DNA of 64,000 nt from Elioraea thermophila (ex Habib et al. 2022) (lineage in GTDB: Bacteria; Pseudomonadota; Alphaproteobacteria; Acetobacterales; Acetobacteraceae), in the NCBI RefSeq assembly GCF_003336755.1, contig NZ_QMDI01000002.1, forward strand, positions 806,001-870,000. The letters are read 5' to 3'. The translations under genes were made by a program, and so were the position numbers. The notes under the pieces were generated by a model, which worked only from the letters and a program-made list of their open reading frames with translations, had not been told where the DNA came from and did no database searches. Of this stretch, positions 18,320-26,017 are shown piece after piece. The stretch's first letter is position 1, and each line of letters begins with the position of its first letter.

Positions 18320-19279
18320 ATGTCGGAACGGGAGAGCGGCGCCGTCACCGAGCTCGCACGGGCCAAGGTCAACCTGTTCCTGCACGTGGTCGGCCGCCGC
18401 GCGGACGGCTATCACCTTCTCGACTCGCTGGTCGTGTTCGCCGAGGCCGGCGACCTCGTGACCGCCGCACCGGCCGAAACCCTGTCTCTGACCGTCACAG
18501 GGCCGTTCGCCGCCGGCCTCGAGACGGGGGGTGGCAACCTCGTGCTGCGCGCTGCGCGTGCCCTCGCCCAAGCCGCGAGAACGGGTGCTGGGGCGCGTCT
18601 CACCCTCGACAAGCGGCTGCCCGTCGCCTCGGGCATCGGCGGCGGGTCGGCGGATGCCGCCGCCACGCTCAGAGCGCTCGACCGCCTCTGGGGCCTCGGG
18701 CTCGACGAGGCCCGGCTCGCTGCGATCGCGCTGTCCCTCGGGGCCGACGTGCCGGTCTGCCTCGCGTCCCGTCCGTCACGGATGGGCGGCATCGGCGAGG
18801 TGCTCGCAGCCGCCCCACGCCTGCCCCGCTTCGGGCTCCTGCTCGCCAATCCCGGCGTGCCGCTGGCCACGCCCGCCGTGTTCGCCGCTCGCCAGGGGCC
18901 TTTCGATGCACCGGCCGTCCTCCCCGCGGGGTGGCCGGAGGTGGTGGGCATGGCACGCGATCTCGCGCGGCTCCGCAACGGGCTTGAGCCGGCGGCGCGA
19001 GCGCTCTGCCCAGCCGTCGCCCAGGTCCTCGACGCGCTGTCCGTCCTGCCAGGCGTGCTGCTCGCCCGACTTTCGGGGTCGGGCCCCACCGCCTTCGCCC
19101 TGTTCGCCACGGCCGAGGAAGCCCGCGCCGCCGAGCGCAGGCTCCGCACCGCCTACCCGGACTGGTGGCTGGCCGCCGGCGAAGCGGGTGATCAGGCGGT
19201 GGAGAGCAGGAAACCGAGCGCCGGCAGCGGCCGCCAACGCTTGGGAATGTCGGAGCGGCGGATCGGCGCCACCGAATAG
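18320..19279 (+). CDS. ispE: 4-(cytidine 5'-diphospho)-2-C-methyl-D-erythritol kinase
   Basis: IspE phosphorylates CDP-methylerythritol in the non-mevalonate isoprenoid pathway, which feeds carotenoids, quinones and the bacteriochlorophyll tail. The GHMP-kinase motifs are visible: [20 protein letters not shown] at the N terminus, [16 protein letters not shown] near residues 97-112, and LSGSGPTAF near 255. The family usually ends soon after the WWLAAG segment. Here about 30 extra low-complexity residues read into the 3' end of an opposite-strand gene (88-bp overlap). The enzyme core is intact. Confidence 0.92.
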   Translation: MSERESGAVTELARAKVNLFLHVVGRRADGYHLLDSLVVFAEAGDLVTAAPAETLSLTVTGPFAAGLETGGGNLVLRAARALAQAARTGAGARLTLDKRLPVASGIGGGSADAAATLRALDRLWGLGLDEARLAAIALSLGADVPVCLASRPSRMGGIGEVLAAAPRLPRFGLLLANPGVPLATPAVFAARQGPFDAPAVLPAGWPEVVGMARDLARLRNGLEPAARALCPAVAQVLDALSVLPGVLLARLSGSGPTAFALFATAEEARAAERRLRTAYPDWWLAAGEAGDQAVESRKPSAGSGRQRLGMSERRIGATE

Positions 19280-19470
19280 TGCGGCACCGGCTTGCGCTGG
19301 CGAATGAGCAGGTGCTCGTAGGCGCGAACCTGCTGCACCCGCCACGCGCAATCGGCCAGTGCGGCGGCGCGCGTGCGATAGACCTCGGCGATGCGGTCGG
19401 TCTTCGCCACCGTCGCCACCACGGCCCAGAGCGTATCGTCCCCTCGCGGAAGCCTCTCGACGGTGCTCAC
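19192..19470 (-). CDS. Small conserved-looking protein of unknown function
   Basis: A 92-residue soluble protein that I do not recognise. It has no signal peptide or membrane segment. Composition is balanced for this GC content (Trp, Tyr, His and Lys well spread), which argues for a real gene rather than a GC-rich chance frame. The C-terminal part is basic ([22 protein letters not shown]). It lies just downstream of the leu-operon terminator, converging with ispE by 88 bp. Its own promoter must lie in the 60 bp between the terminator and its ATG, or be read through. Confidence 0.55.
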   Translation of the reverse strand: MSTVERLPRGDDTLWAVVATVAKTDRIAEVYRTRAAALADCAWRVQQVRAYEHLLIRQRKPVPHYSVAPIRRSDIPKRWRPLPALGFLLSTA

Positions 19471-19533
19471 GGTCGCCCGATCGATCCTCGCCCTGCGGGT
19501 TCAGTTTGGCATGGCGAAGGCTGGCAAGAAAAT

Positions 19534-19569
19534 GGGCCGGCGGCTGGGAGGTCGAACTGCCGCCGGCCC
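19534..19569 (-). terminator. Rho-independent terminator after leuD
   Basis: A perfect 10-bp stem (GGGCCGGCGG / CCGCCGGCCC) with a 16-nt loop. Read on the minus strand it is followed by ATTTTCTTG, so it should end the moeA-like to leuD transcript. It lies 100 bp past the leuD stop. Confidence 0.75.
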
Positions 19570-19669
19570 CTTCTGCGGGCGACCATCCGCCGGGAAAGAC
19601 GATCGCCCAAACAACTCAAGCGTATCCGGCGGCACCTTTCCGCCGTTGGGCCGAAAGATGAACATCGCG

Positions 19670-20299
19670 TCATGTTTCCGCCGCGCCGAGCCACACCCAG
19701 GGCCGCCGGCGACGGTCCTCCGCCTGCCAGGCTTCGATCAACTCGGCTTGGCGCAGCGTCAGCCCGATGTCGTCGAGGCCGAGCAGCAGAGCCTCGCGGC
19801 GATCGGGGTCGATGACGAAGCCGTGCGCCGCGCCGTCGGGGCCGACCACCGCCTGTCGCTCGAGATCGACCGTGACGCGCGCATGGTCGGGGTCGGCCTC
19901 GATCTGCGCGGCGAGGCCGCGCACCGTCTGTTCCGGCAGCACGACCGGCAACAGGCCGTTCTGCAGCGCATTGCCGGCGAAGATGTCGGAGAAGGAGGGC
20001 GCAATGACGGCGCGGATGCCGAGGCCGGCAAGCGCCCACACCGCCGCCTCGCGGCTCGAGCCGCAGCCGAAATTCGGCCCCGCGAGCAGGATCGGGGCGC
20101 CGCGAAACGGGGCGCGATTGAGAACGAAATCCGGCTCCTCCGATCCGTCCGCGCGGAAGCGCCAGACCTCGAACGCGAAGCGCCCCATCGCCTCCTTCGG
20201 CGTGCCGACCAGGCGCTCGGCACGGATGATGACGTCGGTGTCGATGTTGGGCTGAAGGAGTGGGGCGGCCGGCCCCGTGACGCGGTCGAAACGCTGCAT
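19670..20299 (-). CDS. leuD: 3-isopropylmalate dehydratase small subunit
   Basis: Small (swivelling) subunit of isopropylmalate isomerase in leucine biosynthesis; pairs with LeuC. It is 209 residues, a normal length. The markers PNIDTDVIIRAERLV at residues 18-32 and GPNFGCGSSREAAVWAL near 75-91 (substrate-binding Ser/Arg loop) are intact. The ATG follows the leuC stop by 2 bp. It is the last gene of a five-gene minus-strand run, with a strong terminator downstream. Confidence 0.95.
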   Translation of the reverse strand: MQRFDRVTGPAAPLLQPNIDTDVIIRAERLVGTPKEAMGRFAFEVWRFRADGSEEPDFVLNRAPFRGAPILLAGPNFGCGSSREAAVWALAGLGIRAVIAPSFSDIFAGNALQNGLLPVVLPEQTVRGLAAQIEADPDHARVTVDLERQAVVGPDGAAHGFVIDPDRREALLLGLDDIGLTLRQAELIEAWQAEDRRRRPWVWLGAAET

Positions 20300-20301
20300 G
20301 C

Positions 20302-21702
20302 TCAGAACGGCTTGCGGATGTCGACGATGCGCCCGGCGATGGCGGAGGCCGCGGCGGTCGCCGGCGAGGCGAGATGGGTGCGGGCGCCGCGGCCCTGACG
20401 GCCGATGAAGTTGCGGTTGGAGGTGGAGAGGCAGCGCGCCCCGGCCGGCACCGCCTCGCCGTTCGCCGCGACACAGAGCGAACAGCCGGCCTCGCGCCAG
20501 GAGAAGCCGGCGGCGCGGAAGATCCGATCGAGCCCCTCGGCTTCGGCAGCGCGCTTGACCCGTTCGCTGCCGGGCACGACCCAAGCGGTGACGTGCGGCG
20601 CGACCTTGCGCCCGGCGACGATCGCCGCCGCCTCGCGCAGGTCGGAGAGCCGCGCATTCGTGCAGGAGCCGATGAACACCCAGTCGACGGGCACGCCCTC
20701 GAGCGGTCGGCCGGGCTCGAGCCCCTGATAGGCGAGGGCGGCCGCCCAAGCCTCGCGCCGCGTCGCGTCCGGCGCCTCATCGGGCGAGGGGACGGGTCGG
20801 TCGATCGCGATCACGTGCTCGGGACTCGTGCCCCAGGTCACCTGCGGCGCGATCCCGCTCGCCTCCACGGCAAGATCGATGTCGAACACGGCCTCGTCGT
20901 CGCTGCGCAAGTTCCGCCAGGCGGCGACGGCCTCGTCCCACGCCGCCCCGCGCGGCGCGAAGTCGCGCCCTGCGATCCAGGCGAACACCGTCTCGTCGGG
21001 AGCGATAAAGCCGATCCTCGCCCCCATCTCGATCGAGAGGTTGCACAGCGTGAGGCGGGCCTCGACGGGAAGGGCGCGCACCGCTTCGCCCGCCCACTCG
21101 ATCGCGCAACCGGCACCTGCGCCGGCGCCGAAGCGGCCGATGGCGGCGAGCACCGCGTCCTTTGCCGTCGTTCCCGTCGGAAAACGCCCCTCGAAGCGCA
21201 CGCGCATGGCGCGCGGCTTGGCGAGCCGCAGTGTCTGCGTGGCAAGCGCATGCGCGAGTTCCGAACTTCCCACCCCGAAGGCGAGCGCGCCGAGCCCGCC
21301 CTGCGTGCAGGTGTGGCTGTCGCCGCAGATGATGGAGAGCCCCGGCAAGGCGATGCCGAGCTCCGGCGCCATCACGTGCACGATGCCCTGCCCGTCCTCG
21401 CCGAGGTCGAACAACCGAATGCCGTGCCGCCGTGCTCCGTCGCGCAGCATCGCCACCCCTGCCGCGCCGGCGCGGAACGTGTCGGCGGTGCGACCCGGCG
21501 CGGTGGAGACGGCGTGATCGGGCGTGGCGAAAACGAGAGCAGGGTTGGGCACGCGATACCCCTTCTCCGCCACCTCGGCCAGCGCACGCGCGCCCGAGAG
21601 GTCGTGCAGCAGGATGCGATCGATGTGGATCACGTCCCGGCCACCGCCGGCCGGAGCGATCCGATGCGCCTGCCACAGCTTGTCGAGCAGGGTCGCTGCC
21701 AC
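20302..21702 (-). CDS. leuC: 3-isopropylmalate dehydratase large subunit
   Basis: Large 4Fe-4S aconitase-family subunit of isopropylmalate isomerase (466 residues). Cluster cysteines are seen in FIGSCTNARL and in the AGCSLCVAANGE segment. The N-terminal KLWQAHRIA and ICGDSHTCTQGG motifs match. The start is 3 bp after the stop of the WD40-cytochrome c gene. This is an unusual upstream partner, because leuC normally leads its own operon. No leader peptide or T-box-like structure could fit in the 3-bp gap, so any leucine control must act further upstream or at an internal promoter. Confidence 0.95.
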   Translation of the reverse strand: MAATLLDKLWQAHRIAPAGGGRDVIHIDRILLHDLSGARALAEVAEKGYRVPNPALVFATPDHAVSTAPGRTADTFRAGAAGVAMLRDGARRHGIRLFDLGEDGQGIVHVMAPELGIALPGLSIICGDSHTCTQGGLGALAFGVGSSELAHALATQTLRLAKPRAMRVRFEGRFPTGTTAKDAVLAAIGRFGAGAGAGCAIEWAGEAVRALPVEARLTLCNLSIEMGARIGFIAPDETVFAWIAGRDFAPRGAAWDEAVAAWRNLRSDDEAVFDIDLAVEASGIAPQVTWGTSPEHVIAIDRPVPSPDEAPDATRREAWAAALAYQGLEPGRPLEGVPVDWVFIGSCTNARLSDLREAAAIVAGRKVAPHVTAWVVPGSERVKRAAEAEGLDRIFRAAGFSWREAGCSLCVAANGEAVPAGARCLSTSNRNFIGRQGRGARTHLASPATAAASAIAGRIVDIRKPF

Positions 21703-21705
21703 GGT

Positions 21706-22974
21706 TCAGCCGCCGGTGGCGATCTCGAGGAAGTCGAGCAGCGCCTCGAGATCCTCGCGGCTGCCCACCACCTGCTCGGGCATCTTCGTCCCCGGCGTGT
21801 AGGCGGAAGGGCCCAAGGTGAAGAGTGCGGCCACCGTCTCACGCGTCCAGACGATGTCCATCCGCCGCAACGCTTCGGAGTAGGAATAATCGGGCACCGT
21901 GGCGATGCGCCGGCCGAACAGGCGCGCAAGGGTCGGCCCGGCGCGGTTGGCGGAGTCGCCCTTCAGCGTGTGGCAGGCCGCACAGGCGCGGAACACCCGT
22001 GCGCCCGGGTGGTCGGAGGCGACCTCGACTTCGGCGAGCCCTGCCGCACCGAGATGCACCCCCGTCTCCGCATCCCAGCGCCGCACCATCCGGTCCGTCC
22101 CGCCCGTCCACAGCACGCCGTCCGGGGCGAAGGCGACCGCCCAGACGGGAAGCCCGGGGCCGGAGAGAGTGCGCAAGAGCCGCCCATCGGGCAGCGACCA
22201 GATCGCGACCGAACCGCGGATGCCGCCCGCCGCGAGGCGGTTGCCCGCGGCATCGACGGCCAGCGTGATCACCGGTGCCGCCCCCCCCTCCAGCCTGCGA
22301 AGCACGCCGCCCGTGCGCGCGACGAGGCTCACCGTTCCCTCCGCCCCGGCCACGGCCACCGTGCCGTCGGGGAGAACGGCCAGCGCGTTCAGCGGCAGGC
22401 CGAGCTCGGCGAGCGGTTTCGGCGCCGAACCATCCAGCGGCCACAGCCGCAGCGTGCCGTCGTAACCCGCCGAAACGACAGCGGAGCCGTCGGGCAACCA
22501 GCCGACCGCGTTCACCGCGTTGTCGGCATGGCCTTCCAGCACGCGGGCCGGCGCGTCGGCCTCGAGGTGCCAGAGGCGGACGGTGCGGTCCCAGGCCGAG
22601 GAGACAAGGAGCCGCCCGTCGGGCGAGACGGCGAGCGCGGTCACCTTCGCCTCGTGGCCCGTGAGGATCCGTTCCGGACCCGTGCCGTCCGCCCGCCAGA
22701 GCAGGATCCGCCCGTCGTCGCCGCCGGTGGCGAAACGCCCATCGCGGGCGAAGGCGATCGCGTTCACCGCCCCATCATGGCCGCGCAGCACCGCCTCCGC
22801 GGCATGGCGGGCGGGAGACCACAGGATGGCCGAGGCATCGAAACTGCCCGAGACGACCCGGGAACCGTCAGGGCTCACGGCGATCGCCTTCACTGGCCCG
22901 CCGTGGCCGCGCAGGTCGGCAGCCGCAGGCGCGGCGAGGAGCAGCGAGACGATGACGAGCGCGAAACGACGCAT
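21706..22974 (-). CDS. Exported WD40-repeat protein fused to a class I cytochrome c domain
   Basis: A 422-residue periplasmic protein. The signal peptide is MRRFALVIVSLLLAAPAAA. A WD40 beta-propeller of about seven blades fills residues 22-310 (repeated GH...SPDG...W.. pattern, e.g. LRGHGGPVKAIAVSPDGSRV). A C-terminal cytochrome c domain of about 100 residues has the haem motif CAACH and a likely Met ligand in GTKMPEQ. Such fusions are known in proteobacteria, but the electron partner is not established. The gene is 11 bp downstream of a moeA-PBP fusion and 3 bp upstream of leuC. Association with molybdenum-cofactor genes suggests a redox partner for a molybdoenzyme, by context only. Confidence 0.85.
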   Translation of the reverse strand: MRRFALVIVSLLLAAPAAADLRGHGGPVKAIAVSPDGSRVVSGSFDASAILWSPARHAAEAVLRGHDGAVNAIAFARDGRFATGGDDGRILLWRADGTGPERILTGHEAKVTALAVSPDGRLLVSSAWDRTVRLWHLEADAPARVLEGHADNAVNAVGWLPDGSAVVSAGYDGTLRLWPLDGSAPKPLAELGLPLNALAVLPDGTVAVAGAEGTVSLVARTGGVLRRLEGGAAPVITLAVDAAGNRLAAGGIRGSVAIWSLPDGRLLRTLSGPGLPVWAVAFAPDGVLWTGGTDRMVRRWDAETGVHLGAAGLAEVEVASDHPGARVFRACAACHTLKGDSANRAGPTLARLFGRRIATVPDYSYSEALRRMDIVWTRETVAALFTLGPSAYTPGTKMPEQVVGSREDLEALLDFLEIATGG

Positions 22975-22985
22975 GCGCGTTGTCC

Positions 22986-24944
22986 TCACGACGCAGGTTC
23001 GAAGCCCAAGGCGCGCAGTGCCGCCCGCCCCGCATCCGAGGCGAGCACGGCGCGGAAGCGGACGACGGGGGCGCGCGAGAGGCGGGATTCGGGCACGGCG
23101 AAGTCGTAGTGCTCCTCGGCGATGGGGATGAAGCCGAGCCCGTACGCCCGGGCGAGCGGCACGATCGCCACCCCCCAATCCGCCCTTTCCTGCGCCACCG
23201 CCGCCGCCACCGCGTTGTGGCTCTTCGGCTGGTTGAGGTAGCCGGGGGGCCTCGCACCCGCGAGCAAGCGGTCGATCAACACCCGCGTGCCGGAGCCGGC
23301 GTTGCGGTTGACCATCAGACAGTTGGGGTCGGCGAGCGCCGTCGCGATCGCCGCCTCGGCCGTCCTGCCCTCGAAGCGCGCGTCGCCCGGGCGGAACACG
23401 ATGCCCTGCAGCCGCCTCCAGCCGGGGATCAGCGTCACCCCGGGCGGCAGGAAGGGCGCGTTGTAGCGGCCGGTCTCCGCATCGAGCAGGTGCATCGGGG
23501 CGAGATCCGCCTCGCCGCGGCGGGCGGCGGCAAGGCCGCCCTGCGAACCGACGTTCAGCACCTTCGCGGTCACCCCCTCCTCGGCAAGGAGCCCGATCAG
23601 GCGATCGAGCCCCACGCAATGGCTGCCGATGACGACGAGGTCCGGCGGCCTGAGCCCACGCCCGAGCAGCGTGACCGTGATGGATGCCCCGGCCTCCACG
23701 CCATCGGCGAGGGCGGGGATGGCGAAGAACCCATCCGCGAGCGAGAAGGCCGTGACGGCGCCGGATCCTTTCGCCAGCGGATAGGCGATGAGTCCCTCCT
23801 CGCCGCGCACCAGGGAGACCATGGCGTATTCGGTGCGGCCGAGTTCGGAACCAAGCCGCACCGCAAGCCGCGCCGCCACCCGCTCGCTTTCGGCCTCGGC
23901 CAGCCCCGCGAAGGCGCGGATCATCGGTGCGACGAAGGCGTGGAAGGTGAACACCGCCGAGGTGGGGAAACCAGGCAGCACGATCAGCGGCTTGCCCGAG
24001 ACTTCGGCAGCGAAGAGCGGCTTGCCCGGTTTCAGCGCCACCCCGTGGAACAGCACGCGGCCGAGCCCCGTGGCGACGCGGTAGCAGAGATCGCCCGCCC
24101 CCTTCGAGGTGCCGCCGGAGAGCACAACCATGTCGGCGACAGCGAGGGCCTCGGCCAGCCGGGCCGCGAGCAGATCGGCATCATCCGGTACGATGCCGAA
24201 GCGCATCGTCTCGGCACCCGCTTCCTCGGCCGCCGCCGCGATGATGGTGCCGTTGCTGTCGTAGAGCCCGGCCGGGCGGAGGGGGGTGCCGGGCGGGACG
24301 AGCTCGTCGCCGGTGGAGAGCACGGCGACGCGGGGGCGGCGGAACACGGGCACCTCGGCGCAGCCGACGGCGGCGAGCATGCCGAGCTCGCGCGCGGTGA
24401 GCCGCGTGCGCGCGCGCAGCACCGTCTCACCGCGTGCGATGTCACCGCCCGCCCCGCCCACGTTCGCACCGGCCGCGACGGGACGGCGAATCAGGATGGC
24501 GGGCCCCGCGTCATCTTCGACGGCCTCGGTCTGCTCCACCATCACCACCGCATCCGCCCCGCGCGGCAGCATCCCCCCGGTGGCGATCACCGTCGCGGTG
24601 CCTAGCTCCACCGCAAGGCCGGGCGGATGGCCGCAGGCGATCACCTCCGGGTTGAGGGCAAGCCGGACGGGACGGGTCTCGCTCGCCGTCAGCGTATCCG
24701 CCGCGCGCACGGCGAACCCGTCGACCACGGAACGATCGAAGGGCGGAACGTCCGTCGCGGCGACGATGTCCTCCGCCAGCACGCGGCCCAGGGCGGCCGC
24801 GAGCGGGACGGTCTCGACGCCCAGCGGGGCGGGAGGAAAAGCGGCGGCGAGCCGCGCCCGCGCCTCCTGCTCGGAAACGACCTCGAGGAACTGCTCCTGG
24901 CGGGCGGCGGCGCGGACAGCGGCGAGGGCGTCGAGCGGCGGCAT
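22986..24944 (-). CDS. MoeA molybdopterin molybdotransferase fused to a periplasmic-binding-protein-like domain
   Basis: A 652-residue two-domain protein. Residues about 1-420 are MoeA: DVPPFDRSVVDGFAVRAADT at 64-83 (usual SAMDGYA replaced by SVVDGFA), TGGMLPRGADAVVMVE, VLSTGDELVPPG, and LSGGTSKGAGD. MoeA inserts molybdate into adenylylated molybdopterin. Residues about 430-650 form a PBP-like (LysR-effector-type) domain with GSHCVGLDRLIGLL and a MVNRNAGSGTRVLIDRLL loop, suggesting an oxyanion or cofactor sensor. MoeA-PBP fusions are known in prokaryotes. No signal peptide is present, so it is cytosolic. It is 6 bp downstream of a second, degenerate MoeA gene. Confidence 0.9.
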   Translation of the reverse strand: MPPLDALAAVRAAARQEQFLEVVSEQEARARLAAAFPPAPLGVETVPLAAALGRVLAEDIVAATDVPPFDRSVVDGFAVRAADTLTASETRPVRLALNPEVIACGHPPGLAVELGTATVIATGGMLPRGADAVVMVEQTEAVEDDAGPAILIRRPVAAGANVGGAGGDIARGETVLRARTRLTARELGMLAAVGCAEVPVFRRPRVAVLSTGDELVPPGTPLRPAGLYDSNGTIIAAAAEEAGAETMRFGIVPDDADLLAARLAEALAVADMVVLSGGTSKGAGDLCYRVATGLGRVLFHGVALKPGKPLFAAEVSGKPLIVLPGFPTSAVFTFHAFVAPMIRAFAGLAEAESERVAARLAVRLGSELGRTEYAMVSLVRGEEGLIAYPLAKGSGAVTAFSLADGFFAIPALADGVEAGASITVTLLGRGLRPPDLVVIGSHCVGLDRLIGLLAEEGVTAKVLNVGSQGGLAAARRGEADLAPMHLLDAETGRYNAPFLPPGVTLIPGWRRLQGIVFRPGDARFEGRTAEAAIATALADPNCLMVNRNAGSGTRVLIDRLLAGARPPGYLNQPKSHNAVAAAVAQERADWGVAIVPLARAYGLGFIPIAEEHYDFAVPESRLSRAPVVRFRAVLASDAGRAALRALGFEPAS

Positions 24945-24950
24945 CGGGCC

Positions 24951-25934
24951 TCAGGCGAACGGGGTGACCACGACCTCGCCGCCCTCGGCAATGCCCTCCG
25001 AGGCGGGCGGGATCTCGACGAAGCCATGGGCGTGGGCGACCGCGCGCCAGGTCGGCAGGTCCGGCGAGGCGAGCGGGCGGGCGAGAGCACCGTCGAGCGC
25101 GACCAGGACGAGATCGGCGACCCCGACGGCGGAGGCGACGCGCCCGGCAAGCCGGGCGGGGCTGGGCGGCGGCGAGGATCGGCCCTCCAGCCGGGCGAGC
25201 AAGGGCAGGGCGAGGGCCACCCACCCGAGCCACGCGGCGGCGGTCTGCGGCAGGCCAAGCCGCCAGCGCTCGCCATCGCGGGCGAGGGAAGCGTCCTCCA
25301 ACGGGCGGCAGGCGAGACGGGGCAGGCCATCCGAGGGGTGGATGACGACGTCGGCGCCATCCGTGTCGTTGGTCAGGGCCGGGCCGGCGGCGGCGCGCAG
25401 CATCGCTCCGGCAGGGCCGTCGAGCGAAACCGCGATACGCGGGCGCGGCCGCACCGCGACCTCGCTCAGGCCCGCCGCGGCCGCCGCGCCGAGGGCGCGC
25501 GCGGTCAGCCTCGCACCGGCGTCCAGCACCGTCTCCCCGGCCGCGAGTTCGCTCCCGGCCGCCAGGGCGTTCTCGCCCGGCGCCACCGCGGCCAGCGCCT
25601 GGACGGCGCAGCCGAACGACCCCGCCTCCTCCTCCGCCAGCACGGCGTCGGTGCCCTCCGGCAGAGCCGCACCGGCGCGGACGGGAACGGCGCGGGAGAG
25701 GGGCAGCGGGGCGTAGGGGCCGGCGCCGAGCGTTTCGGCCGAGGCGACGGCGAACCCGGCGCGGCGCGCCAGCGGCCGCGCCGGCACGGGGGCTCGGGCG
25801 ACGACGGGCGCGGCAAGCACCCGCCCCAGGGCCTCCGCCAGTGCGACGTGCTCGATCCGCGCCAGCGGGCGAGCGGTCGCGATCAGCGCGCGCAGATCCT
25901 CAAGCGTGGTGCGGAGCCGGGCCGAGCCGTCCAT
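24951..25934 (-). CDS. Degenerate MoeA-like protein
   Basis: A 327-residue relative of MoeA that is shorter than the usual ~400. The order of N-terminal elements is recognisable (VALAEALGRVLAAPVVA, LPEGTDAVL, ETVLDAGARLTARALGAAAAAGL). However, the DGYA segment is RRAGFAV, and the STGDEL MPT/Mo loop is replaced by SLDGPAG. The C-terminal half has ADVVIHPSDG where MoeA has its GGTS loop. It probably lacks catalysis and may pair with the adjacent MoeA-PBP protein, since MoeA acts as a dimer. It is the first gene of the minus-strand run and diverges from hyuA across 83 bp. Confidence 0.75.
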   Translation of the reverse strand: MDGSARLRTTLEDLRALIATARPLARIEHVALAEALGRVLAAPVVARAPVPARPLARRAGFAVASAETLGAGPYAPLPLSRAVPVRAGAALPEGTDAVLAEEEAGSFGCAVQALAAVAPGENALAAGSELAAGETVLDAGARLTARALGAAAAAGLSEVAVRPRPRIAVSLDGPAGAMLRAAAGPALTNDTDGADVVIHPSDGLPRLACRPLEDASLARDGERWRLGLPQTAAAWLGWVALALPLLARLEGRSSPPPSPARLAGRVASAVGVADLVLVALDGALARPLASPDLPTWRAVAHAHGFVEIPPASEGIAEGGEVVVTPFA

Positions 25935-25961
25935 CGCCCTTGAGATGGCAGGGTCGGGGCT

Positions 25962-26006
25962 TGTGGAAAAGACGGGGGCTCGACAATCGAGGATCCCTCT
26001 TCCACA
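25962..26006. promoter_or_regulatory. Nested inverted repeats in the moeA-like/hyuA divergent promoter region
   Basis: TGTGGAA (25962-25968) pairs with TTCCACA (26000-26006), and inside lies a second hairpin, CTCGA-CAA-TCGAG (25979-25991). The gap is only 83 bp and serves both divergent genes, so this may be an operator; the regulator is unknown. Confidence 0.35.
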
Positions 26007-26017
26007 CCCCCTGCCCC

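Noticed and set aside
20374-23109. Plus-strand open frame of about 900 codons over leuC and the WD40-cytochrome c gene
   Set aside because: Antisense shadow; leuC and the cytochrome domain on the other strand are unambiguous.
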